A DNA stretch of 64,000 bases, taken from positions 6,222,501 through 6,286,500 of the forward strand of contig CP126191.1 of NCBI GenBank assembly GCA_030272155.1. The letters run 5' to 3'. Shown here piece by piece: positions 47,876 to 60,700 of the stretch (the stretch's first letter is position 1; each line of letters starts with the position of its first letter). Under the pieces are notes generated by a model. It made no database searches, had not been told where the DNA came from, and was given only the letters and a program-made list of their open reading frames with translations. The stretch is from Tetradesmus obliquus. Its lineage: Eukaryota; Chlorophyta; Chlorophyceae; Sphaeropleales; Scenedesmaceae. Made by a program: the position numbers and the translations under genes.

Positions 47876-49514
47876 ATGTCGGGCACCATGCTCGAGATCT
47901 GCGTTGATAGCGTGGCTGGTGCGCGAGCTGCAGCAGTTGCAGGCGCTGCCCGGGTTGAGCTGTGTTCTTCTCTTATAGAAGGTGGTATCACGCCATCAAT
48001 TGGCCTGATCAGGCAGGCTAGAGCTGCCTTGGACAGCAGCAGCAGCAGCAGCTGTAGCACCACCCAACCCACCAGCACTGGCACAAAGCTGATGGTGATC
48101 ATAAGGCCACGTGGGGGAGACTTTCTTTACAATGACGATGAATTGAACGTGAGTGGCTGCAAACTGGGTGTGCACTTGCACAGGGCTGCTGGTACTGCTT
48201 GTACAATGTTCTGACACTTGCCTGCAAACCCCTGCTGCTGCTGTTGCCGCTGCTGTTGCTGTGGCTGCGTGAATTTCTCTTGCAGGTGATGCTGGCTGAC
48301 ATCGAAGCATGCAAAGCCAATGGCGCTGACGGGGTTGTGCTGGGCTGCCTCACTCCAGACGGGCAGGTTGACGCGGCATCAACAGCCAAACTGGTCAAGG
48401 CTGCCAAGCAACAGGTGGGCACAGCAGCTTGTCTTGAATACAGTGCAGCGCGATGTAGCAGCGTGGTTACGCTTTCCTGCGTGGCTGCAACGTACAGCTT
48501 GTAGCACTGCCGCAGTAGTGCGCCCTGCTGAGCCGTCTACCTGGCTGTTCTGCTGCAGGAGCTGGACATCACCTTCCATAGAGCGTTCGACATGAGCAGC
48601 AACCAGAGGTGTGCTGCATGCCTGCTTGCTCAATTTAATTGGCATCTTTGTCCTCATGCCTCACTTCCAGCAAGCTTTTCATGCCAATGCTTGCCGCTGG
48701 ATGTCCAATGATGACGTTTCTGCATCATTCCTGCAAGACAATGCATGTCAGGTGTGTGATATAGTTCACGACGCATATACACGCTGTACATGCTGTCTCA
48801 CTGTGCAGTGAGGCGCTCGAGGTGCTCATCCATCTGGGGGTCCCAAGGGTGCTCACATCAGGTGGCCAGCCATCAGCTCTGCAGGTGGGATGCCCAGAGC
48901 TCACGTTTCACCTGTCTAGTGCAGCACGCGCCCCGCAGTGCAGCTCAAGCTTGCAAAGGTGCAGTTGCTGGCGGGGCACCGGTGTGCTTAACATTGCAGC
49001 AGTGGCATATGTGCTTAACAGCAGGTCTTTGCTGTGCTTATGTTCATTGTTGCTCCTGTCTGTGCAGGGTGCTGAGGTGCTTGCAGCACTCGTGAAGCAG
49101 GCGGCTGGCAGGGTCTCCATCATGGCTGGAGGCGGCGTGACTGCCAGCAACGCCGCAGAGCTGCAAGCGCTGGGCGTGTCTGAGCTGCACAGCTCAGCCA
49201 AGAGGTGAGGCCCGGCGCTCAGCGTCACACATCACTGTGTTATGATCATCTGCAACTAGCACCTGCATCATAGGATGGCATTGCATCTCTTTGTCTGGCT
49301 GTGCGTTGCCAGCACCTGATCGTCACTGTGGGTGCTGCTTGGCAACTTGCTGCTGTGCTGCAGGAAACATCACAGCGTCATGCAGTTCAGGCCACCGCAG
49401 CTGACGATGAGTTCACAGCAGGCCCCTTGCGACTATGAGTGGAACGTAACTGATCAGCAGGAGGTTACAAAGATCTTAGCAGTTCTTCATTGCCCAGGCA
49501 TCAGCGCGGCATGA
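47876..49514 (+). CDS. CutC: CutC family protein, 271 aa
   Basis: Exons 47876-48148, 48286-48414, 48559-48608, 48809-48884, 49068-49204 and 49364-49514 give an intact frame of the usual CutC length. The TIM-barrel motifs are in order: [107 protein letters not shown] and LHSSAKR. CutC was named for copper tolerance in bacteria; the eukaryotic protein is cytosolic and its exact biochemistry is unsettled. No targeting peptide is seen. Most of the codon groups thought to bind copper or substrate (Glu near the N-terminus, HRAFD) are present. Confidence 0.93.
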
Positions 49515-49941
49515 GCATCCACCAAGGCTCTGTTACAAGCTCAACCCTCAAGGCTTGCCCTCAGTTTCTCAGCTGATCCCAAGGGGCAGGCCTAATCTTG
49601 ACATACAGCGCATGTCAGCGCTGCCACAACACGTGGGTTCCTTGTCGTCGGCACTGGGACCGCCACCATCCGTGGCTGCACATACTTTTAATGCACATGT
49701 GTGACTGCATCCTCTGTGCAGCAACAAACAACCAGTTGTCCTGCTGCACGGCTGCCTCCTCATTGCTGTGTCAGCCGACTAGTTGGGTTGGGACTGCAGC
49801 GTCTGCATGTGTCTTACATCGTGAAGAACATTACAATTGTTTAGGCATCTCCCCGCTGCAGCAGAACACAACCTGCTGGGTAATGGCAAGCACAGCTCCC
49901 AAGCATGTACGACGCAGTTGCTGACTAGCTGTTCCAGTAGC

Positions 49942-51131
49942 TCAAGGGCTGTAGATGCCCTGCAGGCCAAGCGCGGTGCAGCAGACAACCATTAGCAAGC
50001 CTGTTTGTGTGTTTGCATGGGCCTAGGCTGTGAAAGTGTACATGTGCCTGGTGTGTTACTATGTGCTTCATGACTACACATGAAGCAGAGTGCACTTGAT
50101 GCGCACTGCACTGGTGACTCAGCGCACCTGCTGCTTGTGCATCCTCCGTGCAATGTCGCTGCTGATGCCGGCGTTGGCAAGGCCCACCACGTCAGTCACT
50201 TGCGCACTGGCTTGGAACACCTGCAGCAAGCAGCAGCCCAGGCACACACTCCATTACAGCATATGTTGCAGCATTGCAGCTGCCACTGCGCCGAGCATAG
50301 GTGCAAGTGTGCAGAGCATGTATGCCGTTTTTGGTTTGGCATGCACACCATGCTGGAAGGCAGCAGTCACTGCTTCAATTCAGCATAACCAATGCGCTGT
50401 TCAAGCAGCAGCTGTGTTGGGGCAGTGCTGTGTGAGTTGCAGGCCGCACCATGTTGGTTGTCTTCCAGGGCTTGCGTGACTCCGGGTCTACATCTGACAG
50501 CTTCACGTGGCTCTCGCCCTTGTAGTGCTCAGTGCTGGTGGGGTGCGTGCCGTAGCGCTTGCCGATGGTGTTGCTCAGCTGCAGCGCGAAACCCACACAT
50601 GTTCAGGTACTGCAGCTGGTAGTAGTTTCATCTGTTTGTGTCACCATGGTCCATCCACACACCATGGCATGCATGTATGTTGAAGCCTGTTGTGTGCAGT
50701 ACAGGTGCTGCAATGATTGGCACATGCAGCTCATTACGTGTGCTGCCAGGTGTCCTGCATGCGTTGGCGCTGGCACTCACTGTCTCCTTGGGCCTGTTCC
50801 TTGGCGCGTTGGGCCTGTATGGCATCAGCACCTTCTTCTCGCAGGTGCTGTCTGCTGCTGCGCGCACCATCTTGACAAAGTGCCTGCTGGTGCTGCACTC
50901 ACATATACACGGCATGATGGGCATGTCAGTTGGTGATGCAGGTGCTAGGTTAGTTACTACACAAGCTGTCAGCTGCTCAGTAGTACAAGTTGTCAAGCAT
51001 GTTGGTTGACATGGCATGTTGTGCTGCGGCAGCCACTCACACTTCTGTGCTCAGCTTGGGCTTTGCTCCATATGCCATTGGGTTTTTGTAGCCTGCCTTG
51101 GGCTGTGGGTAGGCAATTGCCACAAGCTCCC
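49942..51131 (-). CDS. Unrecognised multi-exon gene, 5' end not resolved
   Basis: Five exons join in phase: 51131-51041, 50883-50781, 50578-50450, 50220-50128 and 49959-49942 (only 18 bases, ending IYSP and TGA). Encoded text includes AYPQPKAGYKNPMAYGAKPK, KKVLMPYRPNAPRNRPKE, LSNTIGKRYGTHPTSTEHYK, DPESRKPWKTTNM and ISSDIARRMHKQQ. The protein is basic, Tyr/Pro/Asn rich, without hydrophobic helices. The short Y-P-x-P and M-P-Y-x-P-N-x-P-R patterns are reminiscent of small microtubule-inner or axonemal proteins, but I cannot name a family. A 17-base candidate exon lies just 5' (about 51340), and the ATG was not found. The tiny last exon and consistent phases argue that the gene is real. Confidence 0.6.
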
Positions 51132-52458
51132 CTGCCTGTTCATATTAGTGGTTTGCAGGAACATGCAGTTGCGCGTCATGTAGGTGCTGAGATGCATGCA
51201 GCCAAGTCTGCTGCACAGCGTTTCTATGCCAGATGGGTCATGCGTGCAGGATGTTCAGGTTGTCAGCATGCCATTTGAACTTTGTATTGGCTGATGCTAA
51301 GATTGTCAGCTTCCAGTCACACTTGTTGGCTGTTGCTTACCTGCCGTGTGATGCCAACTGCAGAGCCAAGTGGGCTGGTTGATAGCAATACAGGTTGAAA
51401 AACAAGAGTTCAGCACAGCTGTTGGTACCCTTGTTGTACTACAGCCTTATGTTAAGGGTGCCAAGCATCTGCTATTGCAGCATCTTCAGGCTCCCTAGAC
51501 TGATGCAGTGGATGTTGGCTGCACATCACATGTTGCTGCAACTGCACTGCAGTGCTGCTACAGCGTCATGCTGAAGGTGGCACCAACCCTGTGCTGAGGC
51601 TGGCTGCACAGTGGATATGCAGGGTTCAATTGCGGTGCTGTACTCGGCACTCTGGCAGCATGACTTACCAAGAGCGCAGCACCACCTTTGCTTTGCATGA
51701 CTTTGTGGAGCTGTCTGGGTTGCTGCTGGTTGCTGTGGGACTGGCCATTGTGTCTTGCTGCAACTGTGCCAGCTTCTATGCACGGCTCCTTAACCTCAGC
51801 GGTTTGTGTGACGAATAGCAATTCCGACGTTCTGCTGTGGGTGTGGTTAATTGGCACTACACACTAGGATTAGACAGTGGTGATTACAAGGCGCGGCTGT
51901 GCTGTGTTTGCCTGTGCAAAGCTGCCAAACAAATGAAAACATTAGTGTGTCTTTATTATATATGCCCAGCTTCCCGATAACTGCTGTTTATGTTCACTCC
52001 CACCAGCTGTCATGACATGTCCTGCTGTTTGGTTACGTGGCGCTCATCGGCAGTGCTGCTGCTGTGAACTTGGTAACTGTACGTCATGTGAGCCGTGTGC
52101 GACTGTAACAGCAAGTGGTCTAGCCCGTGGCTTCCACACCAATCCTAAAGTCCACTTGTAAAGCAGCCTGCTCCTATCACACGTTTAAACCGGCTACTGA
52201 GACTTTGGATCACAGTTGTTTCAGCTCTCTGCACGGCATCCCTACGTTGCTGCTGGTGTTGTTGCCTGAGAACCTGCAGTACCAGCAGCTTTGAACGCCA
52301 GGCACGCCTGAAATGGTCACGTTCAACTATATATCTGCTACTAGTAGCTGGCATCAGCCATGAGGAATAGCTGAGGCAGGGGCGTACTTGTACAGAGCAA
52401 GTCAGCTAGGAGCAGCTGGGCTTTGTAGCAGACAGCGTGTGCAGGCTCGATCCGCACC
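51132..52458. other. Interval between divergent genes, contains the missing 5' exon(s) of the minus-strand gene
   Basis: About 1.3 kb. It probably includes the start of the 49.9-51.1 kb gene and the promoter of GOT1. A short AT-rich stretch with TTATTATATATG lies near 51952. No exon could be fixed. Confidence 0.4.
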
Positions 52459-53536
52459 ATGTTCCCAACAGGGTCATGGCTAAACGACCAGCGAAGTAAG
52501 TGAAAATTGGCAATGCAGCAGCCTGCATACACATGCTCAGCAGCCAATGCTCAAGCCAACTGCTGCAACCGCCATCTACTGCTGCGCAGAGATTGGGCTG
52601 GGCCTAACAGCCTTTGGCTTCCTCTTCACCTTCTTGGGAGTTGTACTTTTCTTTGACAGGGGCCTTCTGGCAATGGGAAACGTGAGTTTGTCCAAGGAAG
52701 GGACACCTGCCCAGCAGCAGCAACAGCATCAGCTGCGTGTTAGCATTTGTGTGCCTCGGCCAGCGCATGTTTTTGTGACAAACACAACAGGTGGGGTACA
52801 AACATGTAGCTGAAGAGATGCTGCATGCTGTGGGGTTACCTCCTACGGTTTAGTACACACACATTTGGCATTGCAACTAGGCGCATATTGCAGACACTGA
52901 GCTTTCCTTGTGCATATTGCCGCTTGCAGCTGCTCTTCCTCGCGGGCATGACCATTACCATTGGCGTGCAAGCCACCATGCAGTTCTTCAGCCGGCGAAA
53001 AAATAGGAAGGTGGGCAACACATGTACTATTATGTCACCTCGAAGCTTATCATGCAGGACTTGCAGTGAGCAGTTGCTTACCCGAGTGCTTCCCAGTTCA
53101 TTGCGCTGGACACGCTGGCATTCTGCACAGCATGCGCAACACAGCCGCCGGCTGCAGTACGGCAACAGCAAGCACCACCATGCCTTGCCTGCTGGCAATA
53201 GGTTTGCAAACAGTAGTTGGCTACGTCACTACCCTGCTTGCATGCATCCACATGCAGTCTCTATGTCGACGCACTTCATCCCTTCGCTGCTGCCCGTAGG
53301 GCTCCGCCTTCTACCTGTCGGGTGCTGGCCTAGTCATCATTGGCTGGACCATCATAGGGCTGTGCTTGGAGGCGTACGGCTTCTGGCTGCTGTTCTGCGA
53401 GTTCATCCCAATAGTTCTGCAGTACTCGCGGCGGATACCCTTCATGTCCAAGGTGCTGGACGTGCCTGGGCTCAAGGCGGTGAGCGGCGCTCCTGCAGCA
53501 GCAGCAACAGCAACAGCTGCAGCAGAGTCCATATAA
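52459..53536 (+). CDS. GOT1: GOT1-type Golgi transport membrane protein, 148 aa
   Basis: Exons 52459-52495, 52590-52681, 52930-53010 and 53300-53536. The 37-base first exon encodes MFPTGSWLNDQR and restores the family's N-terminus when spliced to KIGLGLTAFGFLFTFLGVVL. Four hydrophobic helices follow the Got1/Sft2-like layout: FFDRGLLAMGNLLFLAGMTI, then TIGVQATMQFF, GAGLVIIGWTIIGLCLEAYG and FWLLFCEFIPIVLQ. The basic R-R-I-P-F motif and the V-P-G-L motif near the end are typical. GOT1 is an ER-Golgi tetraspan protein that assists vesicle fusion and COPII-related traffic. The Ala/Thr-rich tail after VPGLKAV is lineage specific. Confidence 0.94.
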
Positions 53537-54782
53537 GGCACCATGGGCACCAGCACGATGGACAGAGAACCATGTAGTTTGCAGGTGATGTGGCAGCAAC
53601 AGAAGCACTGCAGTGACTGGGAGCAGCAGGTGCAGTTTGCCAGAGGGCACAGGCAGCATGTCTGCTGCTGACTCGGTTACCTGTCGACAGCAGGTCGGGA
53701 GTTGAGCAGCGATGCTGTGCCTTGAGCCACATGCGTCCATGAGCGACCTCCTGCAACTGCTTGACATCACCGGAATCAGAGAGCAGCTTCTCAATGTACA
53801 CATTGCTGCAATGTCTGCGCGCGTGTGTATCTGCTGCCACAGGTGTTCAATAAGATCGCACCCATGGGTGGCTTGCCACAAACTATGGCGGACGCAGATG
53901 CACGGAGTAGATGAGGCAGCACCTGCGCAGTTCAGATGGTTGCTGCAGACACTCTGTTGGCGATTCAGCAGTCCTCCAGTGGCTTCATACACTGCCTAGC
54001 ATACAGACCAGGTTGTGCAGCAGCAAGTCCTGTTGTATCAAGGCAGCAGTTCAGTCGCCCGACCGCTCATACGTTCCGCACTGGCGCAGTGATGTTAGGC
54101 TGATCAGCATCATCGCCAGCTACAAGCGCAGGCCACGGTGGTGACTTTGCACAGGCTGCTTGGCAGTTCTCGGCAATTCGAATATGTTCTCCAGGTGTTC
54201 ATTTCAGCATAGGGCTGAAAGCGTGCTGTGCTCATCAACTTTGGCGCTTTTATTCTGCACAGCCTGTGCTCAGCATGTGGTTGGGTAGCACCTGCACTTT
54301 CAACAGGTGCAGTAGCAGCTGCATGAGATGTGCACCATGCCATCTCTGCCTTGTTGATACTGCTGTGTTGCATTTCAAAACAGTGTGGGCGTGTGCAGTG
54401 AAGTATTTAAGCGCGTGTTCAACATATTGCCATTGATGCAGATCTCCCGCGCGGCCATGGTCTATGGAGTCGGACTCCACTTGATTTTGTTGTGGTATAC
54501 ATGTCACACACGCACGGTGCCTGACCGGGCTTTTTCTCGTCGAGAGTGCTTTTTTGAACTGTTGTAACAATCTCAGAGTGCTCAGACTCTCAGTTTGGTT
54601 TCCTTCCACACCTCACGCGCTGGCACAGCAGACTGGTGTCCCAGTCAGGTCTTTGTGTGCTGCAGCCAAGCTGCAGCTTGGCTGCAGTACAAACTGTCAG
54701 GTCCCACAACCCTAGTTGCAGACATTGCGCATCAGTGCTGGTTGCACTGTTTCCGATTACGCACAAACGCATAAAATTGTCG
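53537..54782. other. Intergenic between GOT1 and CCDC180
   Basis: About 1.2 kb holding the GOT1 3' UTR and the CCDC180 promoter. Open frames here (for example 53712-53999) have no domain or splice context. Confidence 0.45.
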
Positions 54783-57700
54783 ATGGCACTTCTGAGCAGG
54801 CACGAGTTAGAGCGACGACTGGCAGTGACACGGAAAGCCCTCCTTGCACCAAACGCCACTGACAGCAGCTCGCTGCAAGACTGTATCACAGTAATGCTGA
54901 GTTTAATTTGTCGAGAGTCGCAGCTGTTGATGGAGTGAGGGCAGCTTCAGTGGGCAGGCAGCAGCACAGCTTCTGCTTCTGCCAGTTGGGTGTTGCCAGT
55001 GGTGCCAGCAAATGGAGGGAGGAGAACTAACGACGGGGCAGAAGCTCCTGGCATCCTTACACAGCAGCCAAACTGTGAGGCAGGAGCGCTATGCCAGCAC
55101 TGTTCAAGCCAAAATGGCAGAAGCTCGTGACAGGCTCAACACACAAGGCCTGGTGCCGAAGCATGCTGTCAAGGCAGACCTGGCAATCTTTGGCGATGCC
55201 AGTACTGAAGTGCACAGGCTGATGCCTGAAGCAGCCAATGAACAGGTGCGCTGCATGCACTACACCATGCACGCACTCTTGCGGCAGCATGTGAGCTGCC
55301 CCCATCTGTCTGCGATTGCTCACCTGCAGTCATCTGTGTTATGAGCAGCGGTCTTGCATGTGCTATCGTATATTCACTGACCTTTTTCTGTTCTCTGTGT
55401 GTGTCATGTGCACAGCCTGGCCTTGCAGGCATAACTTCTATGCTGGTGGGTAAAGCCCACAGGCACGAGGCAACTTGGCAGCAGTACTGTGCCAGCCGCG
55501 ACACGGCCAGACAGCAACACGACACAGCAGCTGCCGCTGCAGCTGCTGTGCTCAAGGCAACACTCGATGGAGTCAGCTACGATATTGAACAGCAGATGTC
55601 AGTGCTTGCCGAAGACAAGGTCATGCTGCTGAGTGAGCAGCAAATCCTGCAGGTGAGGTTGGAGGGCACAGTGCTCTAGCAACTGCCTTTCCTGCCTGCA
55701 ACAGATGGCTTGATGCAGCCAGCTACAGTTCAAGATGCACATCATTGGATGTGGTGACTCTTGCGTTTGACGTGCTGCTTGTGTTTCAATCTGTCTGCAT
55801 GCTGCCTCCAGCTGTGGGACAGCATTGAGCAGCGCTGCACCAGCACTGCGGGCCACATTGATGCCCTGGCAGCTGACTTTAGGGCTGCTGAGAACAGCCT
55901 GCGCAGCGTCATGGAGGCTGCACTTGCTGCCATGCTGGCCGACATGAGTGACATAGCGCACCTGGATGAGGGCAGGCTGCAGCGCCTGGTGGAGCAGGAG
56001 GCGCTGGCTCTCAACAAGCTGCTGCTGGACAACAGGTGACAGCTGGCGGCAGCTGGGCAGCAGCAGTTGGCTGGTGTAGCCAGCGGTCTAGTGGCTGGTT
56101 GGCTGGCCAGGAATGTCGGGTGGCCTGCAGGCATGGTGGAGCAGAAGCGTGTGGCTGGCAGTACTTGGGCACAACACAGGCAACACAACACTTCCAGGCC
56201 ACCTGCATGTATCTGGCTGCTGCATCTTGGAGCCAGTAATGTATAGTACAGACAGCTGTGCCTCTTTGGTGTGCTGCTTGCGTGCTTGCAGGCAGGTGGC
56301 GGCTGACGCGTTGCAGCGCCTGCATGAGCAGCAGATGCTGCTGGAGCAGGCGCGCAGGCAGCGCTGGGAGGCTGGCCTGGCTGCCTGGCGCACGCTGCGC
56401 AGCAGGCACGCCATCGCCTGCTTCTGCCAGCACGTCACAGCCGACCTGTCGGAGCCACCTGCCCGCCTGGACTCCTTTGCGCAGCTGCGCGCAGCACAGG
56501 AGGATGCACATGCGCAGCTGCAGCAGCTCTGCAAGCGTGTGGGGCAGCTGCTGCCGCCGCACCTCAGCTCAGATGCTGTCAAGGATTGGGTGGCTGCTGC
56601 AAAGCAGTGGAATGAGGGCTGGCAGCAGCAGCTGCAGGGGCGGCGGCAGCAGCTGCAGGCGCAGGAAGACCAGGTGGAGGCGCAGGTGAGGCAGCTGCCG
56701 ACACTGAGGGGCTGCAGCTGAGCAGACGGCTGCTCAACACAGTGCTGATGTGTACCACATGCCGGCCAAGAGACCCAGTTGCAGCATCCTTGCGTGCATC
56801 TGTCAGTCCATGACCTTGGCTGTACTTGCAAAGGCTCGCATGCTACTGCTGAAGACCTGGCTGTTCAATTGGTTTCAGATACACTTGTCAGGTGCATCAA
56901 AACACAATGCTCTACTGCGGCTGTTGCGCCTTGCAGGTGCAGTCGGGGCTGGCAGCCTTGCGCAGCGAGGTGCTCGCCTACAGGGGCTTCTCGCTTGAGC
57001 AGCTGGAGGAGCTGCTGCAGCAGCAGGTGCAGCCCGTGCTGCAGCAGCGCCAGTCAGCAGCCCAGCAGCTGCTGCAGCAAGCCGCTGCCTTCCTGCAGCG
57101 CCAGGCGGTCGAGTGGCAGCTGGCGACACAAGTTCTGGGCAGCTGGCTGAGCAGCGTGGTGTCGCTGTTCGAGTCCCATAACGTGCTAACAGCTCAGTCG
57201 GAGGCAGCCATCAAGGCGGCACTGTGTGAGGCCAGGCAGCAGTTTGAACAGGCAGATGCTGACAGGGAGGCAGCGCTTGATGCAGCAGTGCTGGCAGTCA
57301 GCCAAGGCAGCAGTGAGCGGGCACTAGACGAGCGGGTGGCTGCTGCGCTGCAGCTGCTGGCTGAGGTGCAGGCTGGGTACAGGGAGTATGCAGCAAGCAG
57401 CACACAGCTGGTGCGTGGGCACCCTGGCAAGGTGAAGCAGCAGCAGGAGATGTACAGCAAGTTCTTGTGTGGGCTGCTGCATGTGCAGCCACAAGCAGCA
57501 GAGGCTGCTCCTGGCAAGGATGCACAATGCGAGGCCCAGCAGCAGCAGCAGCAGGCGCAGCACCAGGCAACAAACTTGCAGCAAGCAGAGCCACAGCAGC
57601 AGTGTCTAGAGCTGCCAGGTGGTGGAGCATATGCGCTGCTGCATGCTCTCTGGCCAGCTCTGATGGATGCGACACCTAAGCCATGGCAGGAGCAGCCCGA

Positions 57701-60700
57701 GCAGGAGCAGCAGCAGCAGCAGCAAGCTGGGGCTGCACCAGCTGCCAGGCTCAGCAATGCAGGCACAACAGCAGCACATGCGGCAACGGCTGCTGGCACA
57801 CCCGCACCGGTTGCTGCAACAGCCGTGCCAGCAGGCAAGGCTTCCCCTGTGCCTGCAGGGGCCACAGCAAAACTTACACCCAAGCAGCAAGCCGCAGCAG
57901 AGGCAGCCGCTGCAGCTGAGGCAGCAGCGGCAGCCGCGGAGGCTGAGGCTGCTGCTCAGGCAGCAGCCGCTTCAGCTGCGAATGCACCCCTGCCTTGTCC
58001 TGCTGCCCTGAGCGGCTCGCCGCTGTGTCAGACGCTGCATGTGCCCGATGATGCTGTGGAGGCGTCCCTGCAGCAGCTGCAGGTGAGCTTGGGTGTGCTG
58101 AAGCAGCTGTGTAAGATGCAGCATGATGCATTGAGAGTCATGCTGTTGACACATGCTGTCTAACCTGCTCCCAGGGACGCGGCAATTGAGCGGGGCTGCA
58201 TCCCAGTGCCATGTTTCTACAGGGCTCATCACAACCTGCTGGCCTGGCTCGCCATGGTGTAGTCAGGATGTGACATGATTGTTGTTGAAGACATTGCGTC
58301 TTCCATATAACAAGGCATGTAGACGACTCATGCTGCTTCGCCCATGCTGCTGCCTGCTGCAGGTGTCACTACTGTGTGAGATGGAGTCGTTTGGCAGCCG
58401 CAGCACAGGTGCTGCTGATGCCTGGGCTGAGTCGGTGGAGGGCATGCTGACCGAGGAGCTGGATGGGCGGCTCAGGGCGCACCGGCCCAGGCCCGGCCGC
58501 ATTGAGGAGGAGGTGGGTACACAGGAACAGTATAGCGCTAGCACTAGGGCATCGCACGTGCTGACTGAGCAAGCAGCGTCGCGCAGCGGGATGCACGGCA
58601 TGTGTTGCAGTGTGCGGACTTTGTTGGCAGCAGCTCGGCTGCAGTGCTGCAGGCTGTCATCGGCTCACGGCTTGCAGGAGGCATCTGCAGCACAGAACGT
58701 AGCCTGTTGGCATTGGCGGGCACTGCCAGCTGACGCACGTACTGCATCTGCATCTGGTGTGTTCCCACCGCACGATGCTTCACTGGTGTGCTCTGCTGCC
58801 GCATCATACCTTGACCACAGGTGCGTGCCGCGCGCAGCATTGAGCTGCTGGCGCAGCGCCGCCGCGTGGAAGCACACATGGCCCGCCAGAGCAAGGCGGT
58901 CAAGCAGCAGGCGGCAGCCGCCCAGGAGGCCGTGCAGGCGCTGCGCGCTGACGCCGCTGCTTGGAAGGCCAAGCTGCTGGGCTATGAGCGGCTGCTGGGC
59001 GCCGCGCTGAGCCTCAAGGGGTTGGAAATCTGCTGGAGGGAGGCGCAGGCGCTGCGGGGCAGGCTGGAGCGGCAGCTGGGGGAGCGGCTGGAGGAGGCGG
59101 CGGCTGGCGTAGCCGCGGGCTGCGCTGCGGTGGTGGCGGCCAACCGGGAGTTTGAGGCAGCACACCTCAAGAGCTTTGCAGGTGTGTGTGTGTGTGTGTA
59201 GAGGGGGGTGCGCCTGTGTGAGGGGTGATACGGAGAGCTGGCCGTGGGCGGCAGTCAGTTGTGCCAAATCACAGTACCGTGGCGTTGCATTGCATGAACT
59301 GGCGTTCTACCACCTGCACGCCACTGACCCAGTGCCCGGGCGATGAACAAAGTATCCAAGAAACACTCAGACAATATTGTCTTGTCTTCGCAGAGGGAGG
59401 GCAGTACACTGAGGAGAATGTTGCCACCTACAAGGCTGGCATCTCAGGCATCGACCATCACGCATGAACTGGCGTTCTACCACCTGCACGCCACTGACCC
59501 AGTGCCCGGGCGATGAACAAAGTATCCAAGAAACACTCAGACAATATTGTCTTGTCTTCGCAGAGGGAGGGCAGTACACTGAGGAGAATGTTGCCACCTA
59601 CAAGGCTGGCATCTCAGGCATCGACCATCACGTGGCCGGGCAGCAGCAGCAGCAGCAAGATGCACTGGCAGCGCTGGAGCAGGAGCTGTCAGCCGAGCTG
59701 TCCGCTGCGCTGGCGGCAATTGAGCAGCTGCTGCCGTCACACAAGCAGGACATGGCACTGATTGAAGCACTCAACCGGTGAGCAGCTTCTTGGATACGGG
59801 ACAACTAGGACAGCATGTAGAATGCTGTAAATGCACAACTCGTGTGCTGGCAAGCAGCCAGTTGACTAGTACAGTTTGTAGAGGCACATGTTGCAGTGCA
59901 GGTGAATCAGCAATGCTGCCCTTGCTGCTGCGCAGGTATGTCGAGGGAGCCAAGAAGAAGGCCACATCAGAGCTGGCCAAGAACAGTGAGGCAGCAGACA
60001 GCATTGACAGCGTCCTGCAGCAGCTGCAGGCATGCTTAGCCAGGGCAGCAGGCCCTCAGCCAGCAGGCGCTGCACAAGCAGCAGCACCAGCAGCAGCGGC
60101 AGTGTCAGCTACAAGTGGTGCCACAGCTGCAGACACTCCCAGCCAGCAGCAGCAGCAGGGTCAGCCAACTGCCCTGCAGGACTGCCAGCAGCTAGTGGGT
60201 GTCGTGGATGACCTGCGGCGACAGCTGCTGAGGCAGGCGCAGGTGAGCTGCCCGGCTTGTCTTGTGCTCGCCCGCATGCTTACCTGGGATTGCTGGTCAC
60301 TGCCACTCCCAGCTCTGTTCATCATCATGTTACCCATCAAGCCATAGCATCAACGCCATCCCAGCTCTGTTGTGGTGAGATGTAGGTTTCACGGCATTGC
60401 CTACCGGCCTGAAATGCAGCATGCACAGGAACTACGTGCAGTGCGGCTGTAGGCCGCAGCTGTAGTTTGGATTTGTAGAAAGGCATTGTGTCTAGCAGGA
60501 TGAGGAGGCTCATGCGCGAAGGTGTTGTGCCGCGGTGACAGGTGCTGGAGCTATTGCAGTGCGCTGGTCTGAGCAGCAGCGCCGTTGCCCTGACGCTGAC
60601 CAGCAGCCTGCAGCCAGTGGTGCTGCCAACGTTTGACGGTACTGGTGCTGCCTCAGCAGCAGCAGGTGCAGGTGCTGGTGATGCAACTGCCAGGGGCAGG

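Noticed and set aside
53712..53999. Plus-strand frame containing LLQLLDITGIREQLLNVHI
   Set aside because: Hydrophobic-helix flavour only; no start context, partner exons or family.
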